From: Eremomyces bilateralis CBS 781.70
Taxonomy: Eukaryota; Ascomycota; Dothideomycetes; Eremomycetales; Eremomycetaceae
Assembly (NCBI RefSeq): GCF_010015585.1
Contig: NW_022985068.1
Location: 310,001 to 374,000, forward strand
DNA length: 64,000 bases
Direction of reading: 5' to 3'
Position numbers and translations under genes: made by a program. This document shows, piece after piece, positions 41,689-54,288 of the stretch (positions are counted from its first letter, which is position 1; each line of letters starts with the position of its first letter). A model generated the notes under the pieces. The model searched no databases and was not told the origin of the DNA. It saw only the letters and a list, made by a program, of their open reading frames with translations.

Positions 41689-42430
41689 TTCTTTATAGAC
41701 TTGTGATATTCACCGGGAAAACTTAAAGCATTGTAACTAGGTTCGGTCCGCGGTTGGAATGATTGATTCGAGGCTAAGGGTGCTGATCAAGTGGCTCGCT
41801 CTTTGACTTGATAATTAATCAGATATGAGAGGGAAAGAGAGGTGGGAAGTGAGAGTAAAAAGTGATGATGAAAGGAAAAGGTGAGGTGAAAGCAGCTACC
41901 ATATCCATATGATATCCATACAGCCACATCAGCCACATCGGATGTTTTGAGTAGAAATTCAGCTGTCTAGTCAAAGTGCAGACTGGTATAATAGAGATCG
42001 AATCTACTGGTATTACATGGTTTGACCTCAGCGCGTGCATGTGACTAGAAGAAGCCATAAGAGAGATTTCATTGAGAAGCAGAACTCCGAATATTAGTTG
42101 ATGCGAAAGAGCCCCCGAAAAGAACGCTTTAGTCCTGACCTGTACTGGATGATACTTGTAGCGATTAATTCCACTCATCTCTAACGTCCAAGTCTTTGAA
42201 AGACTGCCCTCGGACCGCTTGAGCTCATTGCCTCCTTTTTCTCAAGACAGTAAGATCGCAGTACACTTCCAACAGACAATGAATCCGTCATCTGTCAACT
42301 CCAAACAGGACCAACCCAGATTGAAACCCGTTCACACTGAACCACCATGCCTGTAGAAACATCGCTCCGATGAACCCTTACTCCTGCGACCCTGACCCCT
42401 TCAACCCCTCTTACGAGCAGCAGATCGATC
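41689..42430. other. Right edge of accessory island
   Basis: No supported gene. To the right, conserved genes resume. Confidence 0.4.
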
Positions 42431-45400
42431 CTACAACGGCGAAAGGCACCTCTTCTCCCCCAACTCCCCGTCCCTTTTCCGCAACGACACACAAAGAGCG
42501 AGCGACGAGGGACCTAACGAAACCAGAGTCGATCCGACAGGATCAGCCTTGACATAGCTGCGTGGCACTCCAGCCAGCCCCTCGACGATGGCGTGAATAC
42601 ATGCCGCTAGACAAGACCACAGGTCGTTTCTGGTCCGCACATCAAGCTTGACATAGCCGCTTCGCATCCCAGACAGCCTGAGGGGGCTGACTGGAATCCA
42701 TGCTGCTAGATAAGACAACTCGTCGTTGATGGTCCACGCATAATCGGAGACGAGATCTGATTTCCCTGCTTCCGAGCTTTTAGCAAGGTGGAATGTCGGA
42801 TGGTCCATCCGGAGCGCCCAATAAAGGGTACCATCTTGTGGTGGGGCAGGTCCTAGATCTTGAACCCCTTTGGCAAGCAATCGGAGCTGTTTTTCGGAAC
42901 CATCGAGATCAAACGATCTCAGCGCGGAGATTGCCCTGTTCATCTTATTTATCTCCTCGATCGATTTATTGACCAGTGCGAAGAGATTCGCAAGAGCGAA
43001 ACCGGCGAATATATCCGCCGCTGAACTGGCAAAGAATGCCCGTCCGTCGGTGACGCTGACGGCTGGCGTTTGATATATTCTCAGTTCGCGTGCTTGAGCA
43101 GCGGATCGATGGGATGCTAGAGTTAGTGGACCTTTTCGGCCCCTGTTATTTGCTCTTCTAGAGCTCTCGATGTATTCTAACTGATTCATCGCTTGTTTTT
43201 GAAGGCTTTGCTCTTGTATAGCTGGAACTTGCAATGGGAAAGGATTATGTCTCATCGAGTCATCTCTCCTAGATGGATCGCATAGAACACCAGCGTCTTG
43301 ATTAACCTTGGCATCGGGATTAAAGCAACGACTCGTTCTCATGAGTTGAGACTTCCCCATCCCCCGGATCCAAAGTAGAGGTCTTGGTAGGTCGTCCAAC
43401 GGAGTGCGTAACCACGTCCGGACGACTTGCTCAGGAAGTCCAAGACTCTCGATACCGGAGGATGGTAGAATCGGATCGGTCACCGTGTTGCCGCATAGTG
43501 CGTCCGTTTCCAGATAGTCCATTGGAATGCCTGCTATGGTAGGGTTAATGGAGGGATCGAGCGTTAACTGCATTTGGAGATTATGTTTTTGTCTAATGCG
43601 CCGGGTTTGGAACCAGGTCTGCTTATCTGTCAGCTTCGTCAAAATGAACGGTGCTGAGAACATACGTTGACCTTCTCCAACGTCGTGTGTAACTGTTCCG
43701 CAAGCGCCTCCTTCGTCACTGTAGTTGGCCGGCGGTCAAGCCGGAATTGAGCCTCGAGAACATCGAATTGCGGTTTCGTGAGTCGGTGGGATCGCGGCTG
43801 GTCACCCGTGGCTACAAACCCCGTGGTCACGGTCGAGGTTGGAGTTCCACCCTGTTTGCATCGAAGCTGCAAGTATGAATCCGAGGAGATTGGACGGGGA
43901 ATACCAGGTCGGGAAGGTGTAATATACCCCTTCAGGAGTGTTTTAAATCCTTCGTGAGAATGACCTGAATGACCTGCAGCGGGGGACATCGATGCGAGCG
44001 CACATCTCCTAGTGTGTCTCAGCCGCTGAAATACATCCGGAAACCTCTCCCCACAATGCTGACACGCTCCATGAACATGCTTCAAATGGCGCTCGTAGAC
44101 CTCCGCAAGGTCGAATCGTCGGTCGCAAAACTGGCACACGTATCCGCTCGGTCGAGGCGCGGGGATGTTGTGCGGTTGCAAATCATCGTCGTCGGAGATG
44201 GTGGCCGAGGGGCGGGATACGTCAGCAGTCCAGGCGCGGCAGCGGTTGGGATCGAGTGGCGGCTTGTGGGATTGGGAAGGCGTCGGTGCTTTGCGAGGTG
44301 CGTCTAGGCCGTGCCTCATATGGAGTCGCATAGCTCGGAGGTCGTGGTAGGAGGTAGGGTTCTGAATCGGTGGTGTAGGGATAGTGGGGATGTTCCTGAG
44401 TGAACTGTAGGATGGAGGGGTCGCACGGGACTCTGGAAATGAAGAAGGGCTTCGAGAGGTCGTGGTAGAAGGCAAATTGTTCATGCGCTTGACCCGTAGG
44501 AGACTCTCAAAACGCCTGGTGAGGTATGTTACTTCGTCCATAGAAGATGTCTGGGCGTCGATGTGCGAAATATCCGAGGCGGACCGCGACGAAGTGGCTC
44601 CCTGGTATACATTGTTTCCTTGGTATTGATCGCCAAACCCCGAGAAATATCCCCAGGCACCATTGGGGTTGGACGGATCGCCACCGTTCCTCTTATTCTG
44701 ACCGCCAGGGTCCTTTGGCAGATGAGGTCCCCCGGACGTGCCAGATCCGTCAGGTCCGTCAGAGCTGTCGCCATCATTGTCGCCATTATCGTCGTCGTAG
44801 CCACTACTACCCGTCCCGGCCGAATTTTCATCGACCCAATCGATCATGCACTTTCCGGTCTTGAAGTGCATCTCGAGATGATCCAGTCGCTCCTCACGGG
44901 ATGTGTATGCCGCATTGCTCAGACAGAACCCACACCATGTGGGGAAGATGTCGTCCATCGTCACGATGCTTTGATCCTCGTACTGGCGAGGGTCGATTCC
45001 GGGGTGCATGTTCCGGAAGTGTTGCATGTACTTATCCCGCCTTGACGTGAGGCGCATCGATCGGCCGTGGGCGATGCAGAGCGCGCATTGCCATTGCTTC
45101 AAGGGGTAGGCGTCTTCTTCGTGGCGCTTCCACTCCGATTTTCGGCCGTAGCGTTTCCCGCACTTTCGGGTGCATTGGTAAATTTTACCGGGGTCGCGTC
45201 GCAAGCTGCTTCGATCCGAGGAGGGGAGGCAGCAACGGCTCGGTAAGCATTTGGCTTTGTTGACTGGAGGGGAGGTCGACACGGAGGGTGACGCCTCGTC
45301 GGAAGAGGTGTTTGAGCTGGACTGGTATCCGGAATCGTAGCTTGGAGGGCTGATACTATTCAGTCCAAACCATTCTTTGATCCCGTCCGGATGTGCTCCG

Positions 45401-45940
45401 GTGAGCTTGCTCAGGGAATTGAAATGGCCCTCTGTCACTAATAGTTCTTTATTTCTCAAGAAGGCGGCAACCGCTGTGAGTAGAGTTACGACATGCTTGT
45501 CAATGGCTTTATTCTTGGGCATGGTATGCGAATAGAACTGCTGGGGGGAATTCAAGTTTAAACTGTCGGTCGAGGCTGTCGGATTGACTACTGGTGTGCT
45601 CAAAGTGTCAACACTGAAACTGGGCCGTATGTCCTGCGAAGTATTCAATCAGTACTCGTCTAATCCATTGTTGGGTGCTTCGAAGTACCTGAACTTCAAA
45701 GTTATATCCTTGTCCGCCCGAGTCTATATGCCAGGCTTTCCCAAATTCTTGCCCGGCTTCATTAGAGTCGCCTGCTTCGTACCGAAACTCTCCTAGTGTC
45801 TCGCCATAATCGTAGTTACTCGCCGTGGAAGTCCGGGCAGGATCCCAGGACTGGAGTATCTCGTCCACATCCATTCCATCCGACTCTATCGGCATGGACC
45901 AATCAGGCATGTTGGGGTTGGAATACCGGAAATCAGACAT
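42431..45940 (-). CDS. C2H2 zinc-finger / homeodomain transcription factor
   Basis: Three exons, 45940-45689, 45633-43666 and 43618-42431, give about 1135 residues. Both introns have GT..AG ends and keep frame. The N-terminus MSDFRYSNPNMPDWSMPIES is acidic. An early block with LSKLTGAHPDGIKEWFGLN looks like helix 3 of a degenerate homeobox. C2H2-like fingers follow (CTRKCGKRYGRKSEWKRHEE, CALC...H...MH, CGFC...H..MH, YVCQFCDRRFDLAEVYERH, CQHCGERFPDVFQRLRH). The homeodomain starts HRLTKPQFDVLEAQF and ends TWFQTRRIRQKHN; it is split by the second intron. The position that is nearly always Asn51 is Thr here. It is most likely a nuclear DNA-binding regulator of development. The last 300 residues are poorly conserved, and the stop is the least certain part. 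Confidence 0.8.
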
Positions 45941-47246
45941 GCTGTCAACTGACTTCCAGCAAACAAAATATCACGCAACAATCTGTGGAAGTACTAATGA
46001 ATAACGCTTGAAGTTTGTGAATTGAATATCATCGCTAGGAATGACTGAGATGCAACAGATAAAAACTAGGATGAAGGCGGAGCACAATGTGCTTATGAAA
46101 CTCAGGACATGTGGTCGCCCTTCTGCAGCCCTTCAGAGTTTCCTCGCCCTCGCGTTCACGCAGCCCAGTTCAGCACACAATGCAGAGGCGGAGAGCGCAG
46201 TAAGGCTGGCCCCTTCTGAGCCCTTCTGAGCCCTTTGCGGATTCGTCGCATGTAATTAGCTGTAAGCTTGGCCAATTGCGACACATCCCCATGGAACTCA
46301 GCCTCCAAGCCACATGGGGAAAGTATTGAGAGCATCTACGCTGTTGACGCGCGCACGGGAACCGGAAAATACCATAGAAACCAGCGGGACATTAGAAATG
46401 ATTGAAAATGCAGACTTTTGACGAGATGGAATAATATACAAGTACCGTATCATGATGCCTCTCATCTCAAGGAGCGAGGTGGCAGTTCCCTTCTATTCTT
46501 GGGCGTGGCTAGTCAGGGCTTCATCTGGTCGATACATTAGTAAGTCGTAGCCGGAAAACCAAGCGTAGCATCTGGAATATGAACACCAGTAATGAAAGAA
46601 ACCATGAATCAAGGAATTGGACTAAGTTAGATCGAGTCTATTAGAACTATAGAGGAAGGTGAAGTCCATCGTGAACAGGAAAAAGATGTTGGTGGTTGCG
46701 TCATAGGAGGGTTGCTGCCAAGGCCAAAGTCAGGAGGTCGGGCTTTCCCGCCTCCTGCCAAAGCCGCGTCCCCGCCCTTCCAATTGTCTGGACGACTACG
46801 ACATCGACGTTTCTACAAACAGTGTGTCTCTGCACCACCACGCTCATCTTGCATGCCCAGCTTGCGTAATATTCATGTCATCAAGAATCCCTCTCCCTGT
46901 CTGACTGTCTCTCTTTTTCGCTATTCAATGAGCTTTTGTCCGTCCAATATCTTAAGTCGCAACGCCTCCTGAACATTAGATTCAAGACCCTGTCCTAGTG
47001 TACCAACTGTGATACCGACTGTATCTCCCGGCATCCCCTTGTACACCCAATCGACTGCACGGAGGGACAAGAATAGAACCACCAGATTGGGGATTGTGGG
47101 AGGTATATGCGCACAAGCGATTGAGACCAAACAACCACGCCGTTCGTTCACAGCAACCCACGAACATAAAGATTCCTCCCGGCGCATCGAAGCGCATCGC
47201 GTCTATCTCTCCCTCAAACCCACCACAACCATCCTGCGACCTCGCG
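45941..47246. other. Divergent intergenic region
   Basis: 1.3 kb between the transcription factor and the membrane protein gene. It holds only short open frames and should contain both promoters. Confidence 0.4.
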
Positions 47247-47939
47247 ATGCCCGCAATTCCCACCCTACCGCGTTCCGTACCCACCCACGACATCCTCGAC
47301 TCTACCACCTCCCCGACCCTCGACCTCCTCGCCCGAATGGACTCAATACCCTTCTCCCCTCCACCCAACAACCTAGAACCGCATCTCCAACCCCGCCAAG
47401 ACGCCGACATCGTCGCCATCCCCACCGTCTACGACACCCGCGGCCCACCCCCCGGCACCGTCGTCGCCATCGTTCTCGGATCCATTGGCGGCTTCGTTCT
47501 CCTCATCTTCCTCCTCTTCCACGTCGGCAACATCAGCGCCCGCTCTAGCGTCGTCGCCGAGGAGCACATCGTGCGCGCCGACCGCTCCCCGCGCTCGCAC
47601 CGCTCGCGTCGCTCCCGGCACAGCGGACGCACGACCGAGGTGCGCGAGCTGAGTCGCAGCCCGCGCCGGGGGCGCGTCGTTGTGGAGGAGCGGAGGGAGA
47701 GGAGGGGGAGCATGCCGCCGCCGCCGCCGGGCCCGCCGCCGATGCGCATCGTGGAGGAGCGGATCGAGAGGGAGAGGAGAGTGGATGGGGATGATGTGGT
47801 GGAGGTGGTCGAGGACTATAGCGATGTGACGCCGCCGCGACGGCATCGGAGTCGGAGAGGGAGCGATTACAGGTCAGTGGACCCTTATGGGTATGGGGGT
47901 GGGGAGTATCCCATGCGCGAGGTCCCGTACAGGCGGTAG
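47247..47939 (+). CDS. Single-pass membrane protein with Arg-rich cytosolic tail
   Basis: A single exon of 230 residues from the ATG at 47247 (the frame is open to 47094, but that part looks non-coding). About 70 polar residues are followed by one transmembrane helix (TVVAIVLGSIGGFVLLIFLL, residues about 71-91). After it comes a basic, Ser/Arg-rich tail with SPRSHRSRRSRHSGR, a PPPPPGPPP stretch and a GYGGGEYPMREVPYRR end. No family with known function was recognised, but the layout is common in Aspergillus hypothetical proteins. The lack of a cleavable signal makes it a likely type III or tail-proximal anchor. The GC-rich codon use matches neighbouring conserved genes. Confidence 0.7.
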   Translation: MPAIPTLPRSVPTHDILDSTTSPTLDLLARMDSIPFSPPPNNLEPHLQPRQDADIVAIPTVYDTRGPPPGTVVAIVLGSIGGFVLLIFLLFHVGNISARSSVVAEEHIVRADRSPRSHRSRRSRHSGRTTEVRELSRSPRRGRVVVEERRERRGSMPPPPPGPPPMRIVEERIERERRVDGDDVVEVVEDYSDVTPPRRHRSRRGSDYRSVDPYGYGGGEYPMREVPYRR

Positions 47940-49096
47940 TTGTCGATTGGGTGCGGGCTTTGCGTGGTGAATGAGTCGTGGACTCTATACTGACTGCCTT
48001 GAGCAGATATTGAGACTAGCATACGAAAATCCCGCCCAAAAATTCGAGACAGGGACACCACACACCCGGGTTTAGCGAAGACATATTGCCGCTCCCTGGA
48101 TCACCTTACCTTCTCTGTACATGGTTTATGTGGCTTTTTCGGTGACTTTGGACCTATAGCGGAAAGATCGATACCATGATGTTGGAGTGGCGGCATAATT
48201 AGCTCGGCGTTGCTGGCCATTTTGCAGTGCTTTCGAGGCTTTTGATTGAATCAAGTGTCGATTGGCATGATGCGGTTCAAAAAGAGGAAGACTTCTGGTT
48301 GAGGCGTATGAAAGATAGCTAGGGAAACAAAGACGGACGAAAATGGGAAGGTTAATGTGGACAGAGAAACGTCTCCGGCTTCTCCATACATAGAAGGATT
48401 CTGGAAAGTCAGTACAATAGCTGCTACAGTTCTGATTATATAAACTAAAGCTTTATTTGAGTCGCGATGCAAGTATAGTACGGAATACATATCTGCATTT
48501 GATAGTTTGGCTTGGGTTCATGATCAAATCAAAACCCATACAATAGCACAATATTATGTTTACACTTTTACATCATCCAGGCGTGCCAGGTAAATAAACC
48601 ACAAATCTGGTAAACGATCGAATCCAAAACCAAGGTAGAGAATCCATGCTAATTCTACAAGTGTGCCCTGAGTATTACCTGTGACTTCATCACTGTTCCT
48701 CGTTACGCTGGTGCCCAGCTTCACACGCCACACGAGCTCTCCTGCCACCATGGATCTACACATGGAATAGAACCTCGACAATTGATACATTGTTCAAAGC
48801 TACACTTCAACAGACAACATCTTTGTTTGAATTCCACTCTGAAGGTTGGGCGATATTTGACACGGAATTTGGTTGAGATCGGACTTATATCCATACAATA
48901 AAATCGGGTCCCATGATCACACCCATCCTACATCAGTTCATATCTCACCGACCTGCTGTCTTAACCTGAATCCTTCACCTCCGGCCATTCCCCTGAAACA
49001 CTCTCCAATCACATCTACCATCCTCCCTTCTTTAACAATTACCCTTTCCAGTCCTCCACTATCTTGAATCCACCCTCACCCTTCCCCACCGCCAAA
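47940..49096. other. Intergenic, upstream of sec18
   Basis: AT-rich with only short frames. The last 200 bases are pyrimidine-rich, as usual just before fungal start codons. Confidence 0.4.
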
Positions 49097-51790
49097 ATGC
49101 TCCCAGGCTACCGCGGCAACCGCCCCCCCCCTTCCTCCTCCAACTCCCGCCCCTCCGAATCCCAACCCTTCCTCGACCGCCCCGATCCTCGCTACGGCGC
49201 CCAACAACCTCCTCCCGGTCGCTACAACAACGGCCCTTCTCACGATCCAAATGCCCCCTATCGCGACCACAGTCCCGCGCCCACGTACCGCTCCCGCGAC
49301 CCCCGCCAAGACCCTTACAACGAATACCAGAACCACCCCCCCAGCCGCTCCGGCGGCGGCGGCGGCGGCGGCATGACGCTCCGCCCCGTGAAATCCCCCG
49401 GAGGCAACGAAGCGGCCTTCTCGAACATCGCGCTCGTCTCCCCGGCGGACTTCGGCGGCGCCCCCGGCAAAGGCGCGCGGACGTACATCCTTCTCAACGG
49501 GCGATACGTGCTGACGGCGGAGCCGAGCGAGGCATGTCAGCCGGGGACGGTGGGGCTGACGGATGCGCAGCGGACGTGGGCGGAGGTGAGCATTGGGCCG
49601 AACGACACGGTGGGGGTGGAGCGGTATGATGTGCGGAGTCAGGGAGCGCCGTTGTTGGCGAGTGCGGATGTGGAGATTGGGTTTGCGACGGCGAAGAAGC
49701 AGCATGAGAATCCGTATGATCAGGATGAGTTGACGCAGGCAGTTATTAAGGTGAGTGGTGGCGATGGAGAGGCTACGGAGATATGGGAGTGGGCTAACTT
49801 GTGGTAGTCGTTCCGCGATCAGTTCCTGGCGCCTGGACAGGGCCTTTTGCTGAACCATAAGAACATTCCGCTAAGGATCTTGGTGAGAGGTGTGCAGCTT
49901 CTGGATATATCCACCGGAGACGCGAAGGACGAGAAAGGAGGTGAAAAAGCGGCTGATCCGCGAAAGCGGGGGATCGTGAATCCAAGCACGCAATTCAACT
50001 TCTTCAAAGAGGATGCCACTATCCTAAACCTCAAGGCCTCCATGTCGCGTCCCGCCGCGAACTCCGTACTCCAGCCCAATTTCGAGTTTGGAAACCTACA
50101 GGTTGGTGGCTTGGACAAGGAACTGGGCAACATCTTCCGGCGCGCGTTTTCGTCACGAATCTTCCCGCAAGGGGTGATGGAGGCCCTGGGGATCACTCAC
50201 GTCAAAGGTATCCTCCTTTACGGACCTCCAGGGACGGGAAAAACCCTGCTGGCCCGCGAACTCGGGCGTTCGTTAAACGCGCACAGTCCCAAGATCGTCA
50301 ACGGTCCGGAGATCTTGAACTCTTACGTCGGCAAGTCCGAAGAGAACGTACGCAACCTGTTCGTCGACGCGGAGAAGGAATGGAAGGAGAAGAAGTCCGA
50401 GAGCAAGACGCATCTGATCATCTTCGACGAGATTGACGCTATCTGCAAGCAGCGAGGCTCGGGCGTCGGCGGCGGCACGGGTGTTGGCGACAGCATCGTC
50501 AACCAGCTCCTCTCCAAGATGGACGGTGTCGATCAGCTCAACAACATCCTCGTCGTCGGCATGACCAATCGCCGCGATCTCCTCGACGACGCGCTCCTCC
50601 GCCCCGGCCGCTTCGACGTGCAGGTGGAGATCGGCCTGCCGAGCGAAGACGGCCGCGAACAGATCCTCGAGATCCTCACCCGCAGCGCGGTGAAAAGTGG
50701 CCGCTTCGCCGACGACATCTCCCTCAAGGAGCTCGCCCGCATCACCAAGAACTTCTCCGGTGCCGAGCTCGCCGCCCTCTACCGCGCCGCCGGCTCCATC
50801 GCCATGACCCGCCACGTGCGCTTCGGCCGTGGCGAGTCCGGCACCGTCGAGCGCCCGGAGGACCTAACCCTCACGATGGCGGACTTCCTGCAAGCGTTCG
50901 AGAACGACGTGAAGCCCGCGCACGGGCTGCAGGTTGACGAGCTGGACGCGAGGATCCGCTATGGCATCATCCCGTACTCGCCGCGCATCAAGGAGATCCT
51001 GACCAAGGGACGGCGGGCGCTGGCGGCATGCTTCAATGCGGAGTCAGGGAAGGATACCCAGGTGCGGCCGACATGTATCTTGCTACACGGGCTTGCTGGA
51101 GCTGGGACGTCGGCGCTCGCGAGTCGCATGGCGCTGGACGCCGATGTGCCGCTGGTGAAGTTCGTGGGGCCGACGAATTTCATTGGATATGGAGCGATGC
51201 AGACGGTTGGGGGGCTACAGAAGGCGTTCAATGACGCGGCACGGAGCAAGCAGAGTATCATCGTCCTAGATGATATCGAAGGGTTGATCGAGTGGTTTGA
51301 TGTGGGCATGCGATACAGCACGCAGGTATTGGCGGCACTTATGCGCCTGCTCACCGAATTGTTACCAAAGGTTCGTGCTATCTAATCTATCTCGCACTCA
51401 GTTCTCCGTCAGCTAACATTCGACCCTCAGGGCCACCGCCTCGCCGTCATCGGCACCACCCGCACCCCCGAGCCCCTCAAGCAGCTTCGCCTTTGGCAAT
51501 TCTTCCAAACCAAGATCGACGTCCCCTACGTGAGTGGGGTCAACGAGCTCGCGCAGGTGCTGCGCCATTCCGGGAAGTTCTCCGACCGGTCGCAACAGCT
51601 GATTCACGCGACGCTGCAAGATCAGTTGCGCGGGAACCCGTTGTCGGTGGGGATCAGAGATGTGTTCCACGCGGTGGAGATGGCGAGCGATGCGGAGCCG
51701 CATGTATTTGCGGATGTGTTGCTGAGTAGGGTGCAGGAGGATAATCCTTTCTTGATGCCGCCGCCGCCGGAGGAGGAGAGTATGGAATAG
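49097..51790 (+). CDS. sec18: Vesicular-fusion ATPase Sec18 / NSF
   Basis: Three exons, 49097-49750, 49808-51370 and 51431-51790, give 858 residues. A Pro/Arg-rich leader of about 90 residues precedes the N domain (TLRPVKSPGGNEAAFSNIAL, ARTYILLNGRYVLTAEPS). D1 carries Walker A GPPGTGKTLLARELGRSL, Walker B HLIIFDEIDAICKQRG, and the MTNRRDLLDDALLRPGRFD stretch. D2 has the degenerate P-loop LHGLAGAGTSALASRMAL, SIIVLDDIEGLIEWFD, and GHRLAVIGTT. NSF/Sec18 uses ATP to take apart SNARE complexes after membrane fusion. The D2 loop reads GLAGAGTS, so the Walker A Lys of D2 is missing; in D1 it is present. It is somewhat longer than yeast Sec18 because of the leader. Confidence 0.95.
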
Positions 51791-54116
51791 ATGTCAAGGT
51801 TTGGCGATATGTCTAGCATAATTGATTCCAATTGAATAGAATCCATGCCTTCGACGTAAGTCCCCCGCCAGTGTACTAGAAAAAGTTGCACGCAATCCAC
51901 CGCGAGTATCTGGTTCCTCCCCTCGATGCATGCCTCCAGCCATATCAAATAATATACATAGGAGTAGTATATCTGATTGGGTCCTTCCGAACTTTGGACA
52001 GTATTCATGCTCCATGTTGACTGCATACCAGACTGGGGGCTTTCAGTGCCCTCAACACTTCGATGAAGTACATCCCTCTGCTTACCGTAATGCAGTGTAC
52101 TTAGACCTGGATACATGTTCCAGGCCCGCAATTTCCCCCGCCAGACCTCCCAGTGTAACTTGACCATCAGACCGAGTGTGGCCGGAGAAATTCACCAACC
52201 CAGTAGGTGCAGGACGGGCCGGCTTATCACATATGCTGTCCACTGCCAGAATCCCCCTTCCCAACAGAATGGACGGGATGAGTGGCAAAACGGCCAACGG
52301 CCACGTCGACGTGCCGTTGGCATTGTTCGCTTGGGCTGCAGGAGGGCTCTCGGGGTGCATACAGATGGCATCATGTGTACTCGCCCGAGAACGACCTTAC
52401 TTGCCCGTACCCGACAACTGAGGAGCGGATTTCCGGTGTAAGAGGCTAGCGATTAGCCGTTAGCATAGGTCTCCAATCGCCGTCCTCCTCGCTGGTATGC
52501 AGGACCCATGTACGAACACATCGATGGACGACTGGAGCAGGTCGGTCTGGGACACCTGATACCACGACATCCCGGCCACGCTGCTTCGAGTCCTGCTACT
52601 CAGTGCCCGCATCGTGGACGGATCTGCGGCTGCATAGTCTAAGCGTGGCGGGTGCAGCTAGTCGCCCGGAACTGAATCGACACCCGGGATAAACGGGGAC
52701 GCCCTGTGATTTGCGAGCCGGAGAGGGAGGAGAGGATTCCAGTCGCCTCTGCTTGGAGGGCGGAGCTCTCCACAGGCATCACGGCAGCACGCACACGCAT
52801 ATTCAACATGACACCAATCTCGCGTGGTTTGTACTCAGTGCTTCCAGTACCGGAGCTTCGAACGGCCTGTACGACTAGCCCATGTTGCCTTAGCATGGGA
52901 TCATGTAGTACTGGCTCGGGAAGCTTGGGCATGGCCGGACCAACGGCGTATTAAGGTGCTGAGACTTCGGGTTGTATCTTTTCCCTCATCGTTGTTGGCA
53001 GTTGGAGAGTTGCATAAACTGAGTATCAGCTGTGTACACTTTAAGGCGATATGCGCCAAGCGCGAGGATACCCATGACTCGCTCCACACGTCGATTTCGG
53101 CTTCCTACAAGGTCTCTCGAGGTTCTCTCTAATTACGTCTACAGACTGCTCCAATTCCTACAGAGGTTTCTACTCGTCTATCAAAATTCGAATCGCCCCA
53201 AATGACGCCAACGATAATCCGTCCCGCGTCGCGAAGCCCATCTCCGCAATGCCCCGTAAATCTCACCCCTAGCCCGCCCTGCACCATCGCCCTCGTCGCT
53301 ACGAGGATTCCTGACACGAGCAACAACGATGCAGCTCTCCGCTCCGAAGGGATAGCTGTGTGCCTTTCCTCCGATCCGAGGCCCTGGTTCCCTCAGCGAA
53401 AGCCAGTCCATCCAGTCGAACGGACGCATGCGGAAATTCTGCCAACTCATCCGCTCCATCAAATCGCTAGTTGACAACGGAGCAAGTTTGATGCAGATAG
53501 CAGCGTTGTCCGGCATCGCCATCCATGCACTCGCGCGTTTCTCCAATCTTCATGGTCATGCTGATTTTACGGAGTTTTTAGCCCGGCCCGGGGTTTTCGG
53601 CTTGCTTCTGCCTTGGGGAGATTGTTGATGGGGGTAATGGGATCATGCCCCGTCATTGCCGACTAAAACCTCATGCTGTGGAGAGGTCGATTCTCTGGCC
53701 TCACCATTGATTCTTATTGGACTTCCAGAGAACGAATTAGTCGTGTTCTAGGCCGTCTTCCCTGTACTACTGCCATTTTATTCTGCTTCAATTTCTGATG
53801 CGCAGGCAGCGCTTGGCGGCAATGTTGGTAGCAGTCGTCCCTGGCTTCCTTAGTCTGATATCCCACCGACTACTGTACCACATGATGATTTCGAGGCAAT
53901 TGAATGGCCAATGGCTGCCGTATCTCCACCGGATGCTCATCTTCCTGTCTAGGTTAAGCATTTCCTGGCATCTGGTGTTGTGGGATGTCCGTTGAGTGGT
54001 CAATGGCAGGTGAAGTGCTCGAACTGTCGTATCAGTCAATCCCAGAGCATCGACGATGGTGGAGAAAGTTGGAAATCCTGTCATCGCTCTGCAGTAACCG
54101 TCCGGGGGTTGACGGG
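51791..54116. other. Gene-poor stretch
   Basis: More than 2 kb with only short, overlapping frames in all directions and no recognised motif, tRNA or element. It may hold non-coding transcripts or an unrecognised decayed gene. Confidence 0.4.
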
Positions 54117-54124
54117 TATAAAAA
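54117..54124 (+). promoter_or_regulatory. TATA box of the KxDL gene
   Basis: TATAAAAA about 172 bases upstream of the ATG at 54289. It fits a core promoter with a leader of ordinary length. Confidence 0.5.
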
Positions 54125-54288
54125 GGTGAGAAATTTGGAAAGTTTTCGATTTCCTTCTGCTTCCTTTTCCTCCAGTCCGTCGCCAATTCTTCCGAGTCAG
54201 ATATCATTACTTGAAGCATCATTACTTGTCACAAGTCCATACTTAGCCCAACATCACCTCAACCGAGTCACTCCACAGACTTATCATC

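Noticed and set aside
49076-49858. 260-residue open frame antisense to the sec18 leader
   Set aside because: Made by the GC-rich codons of the opposite strand; Ala/Arg/Gly-rich without motifs.
50273-50815. 180-residue open frame antisense to sec18 D1
   Set aside because: Shadow of a strongly conserved coding region.
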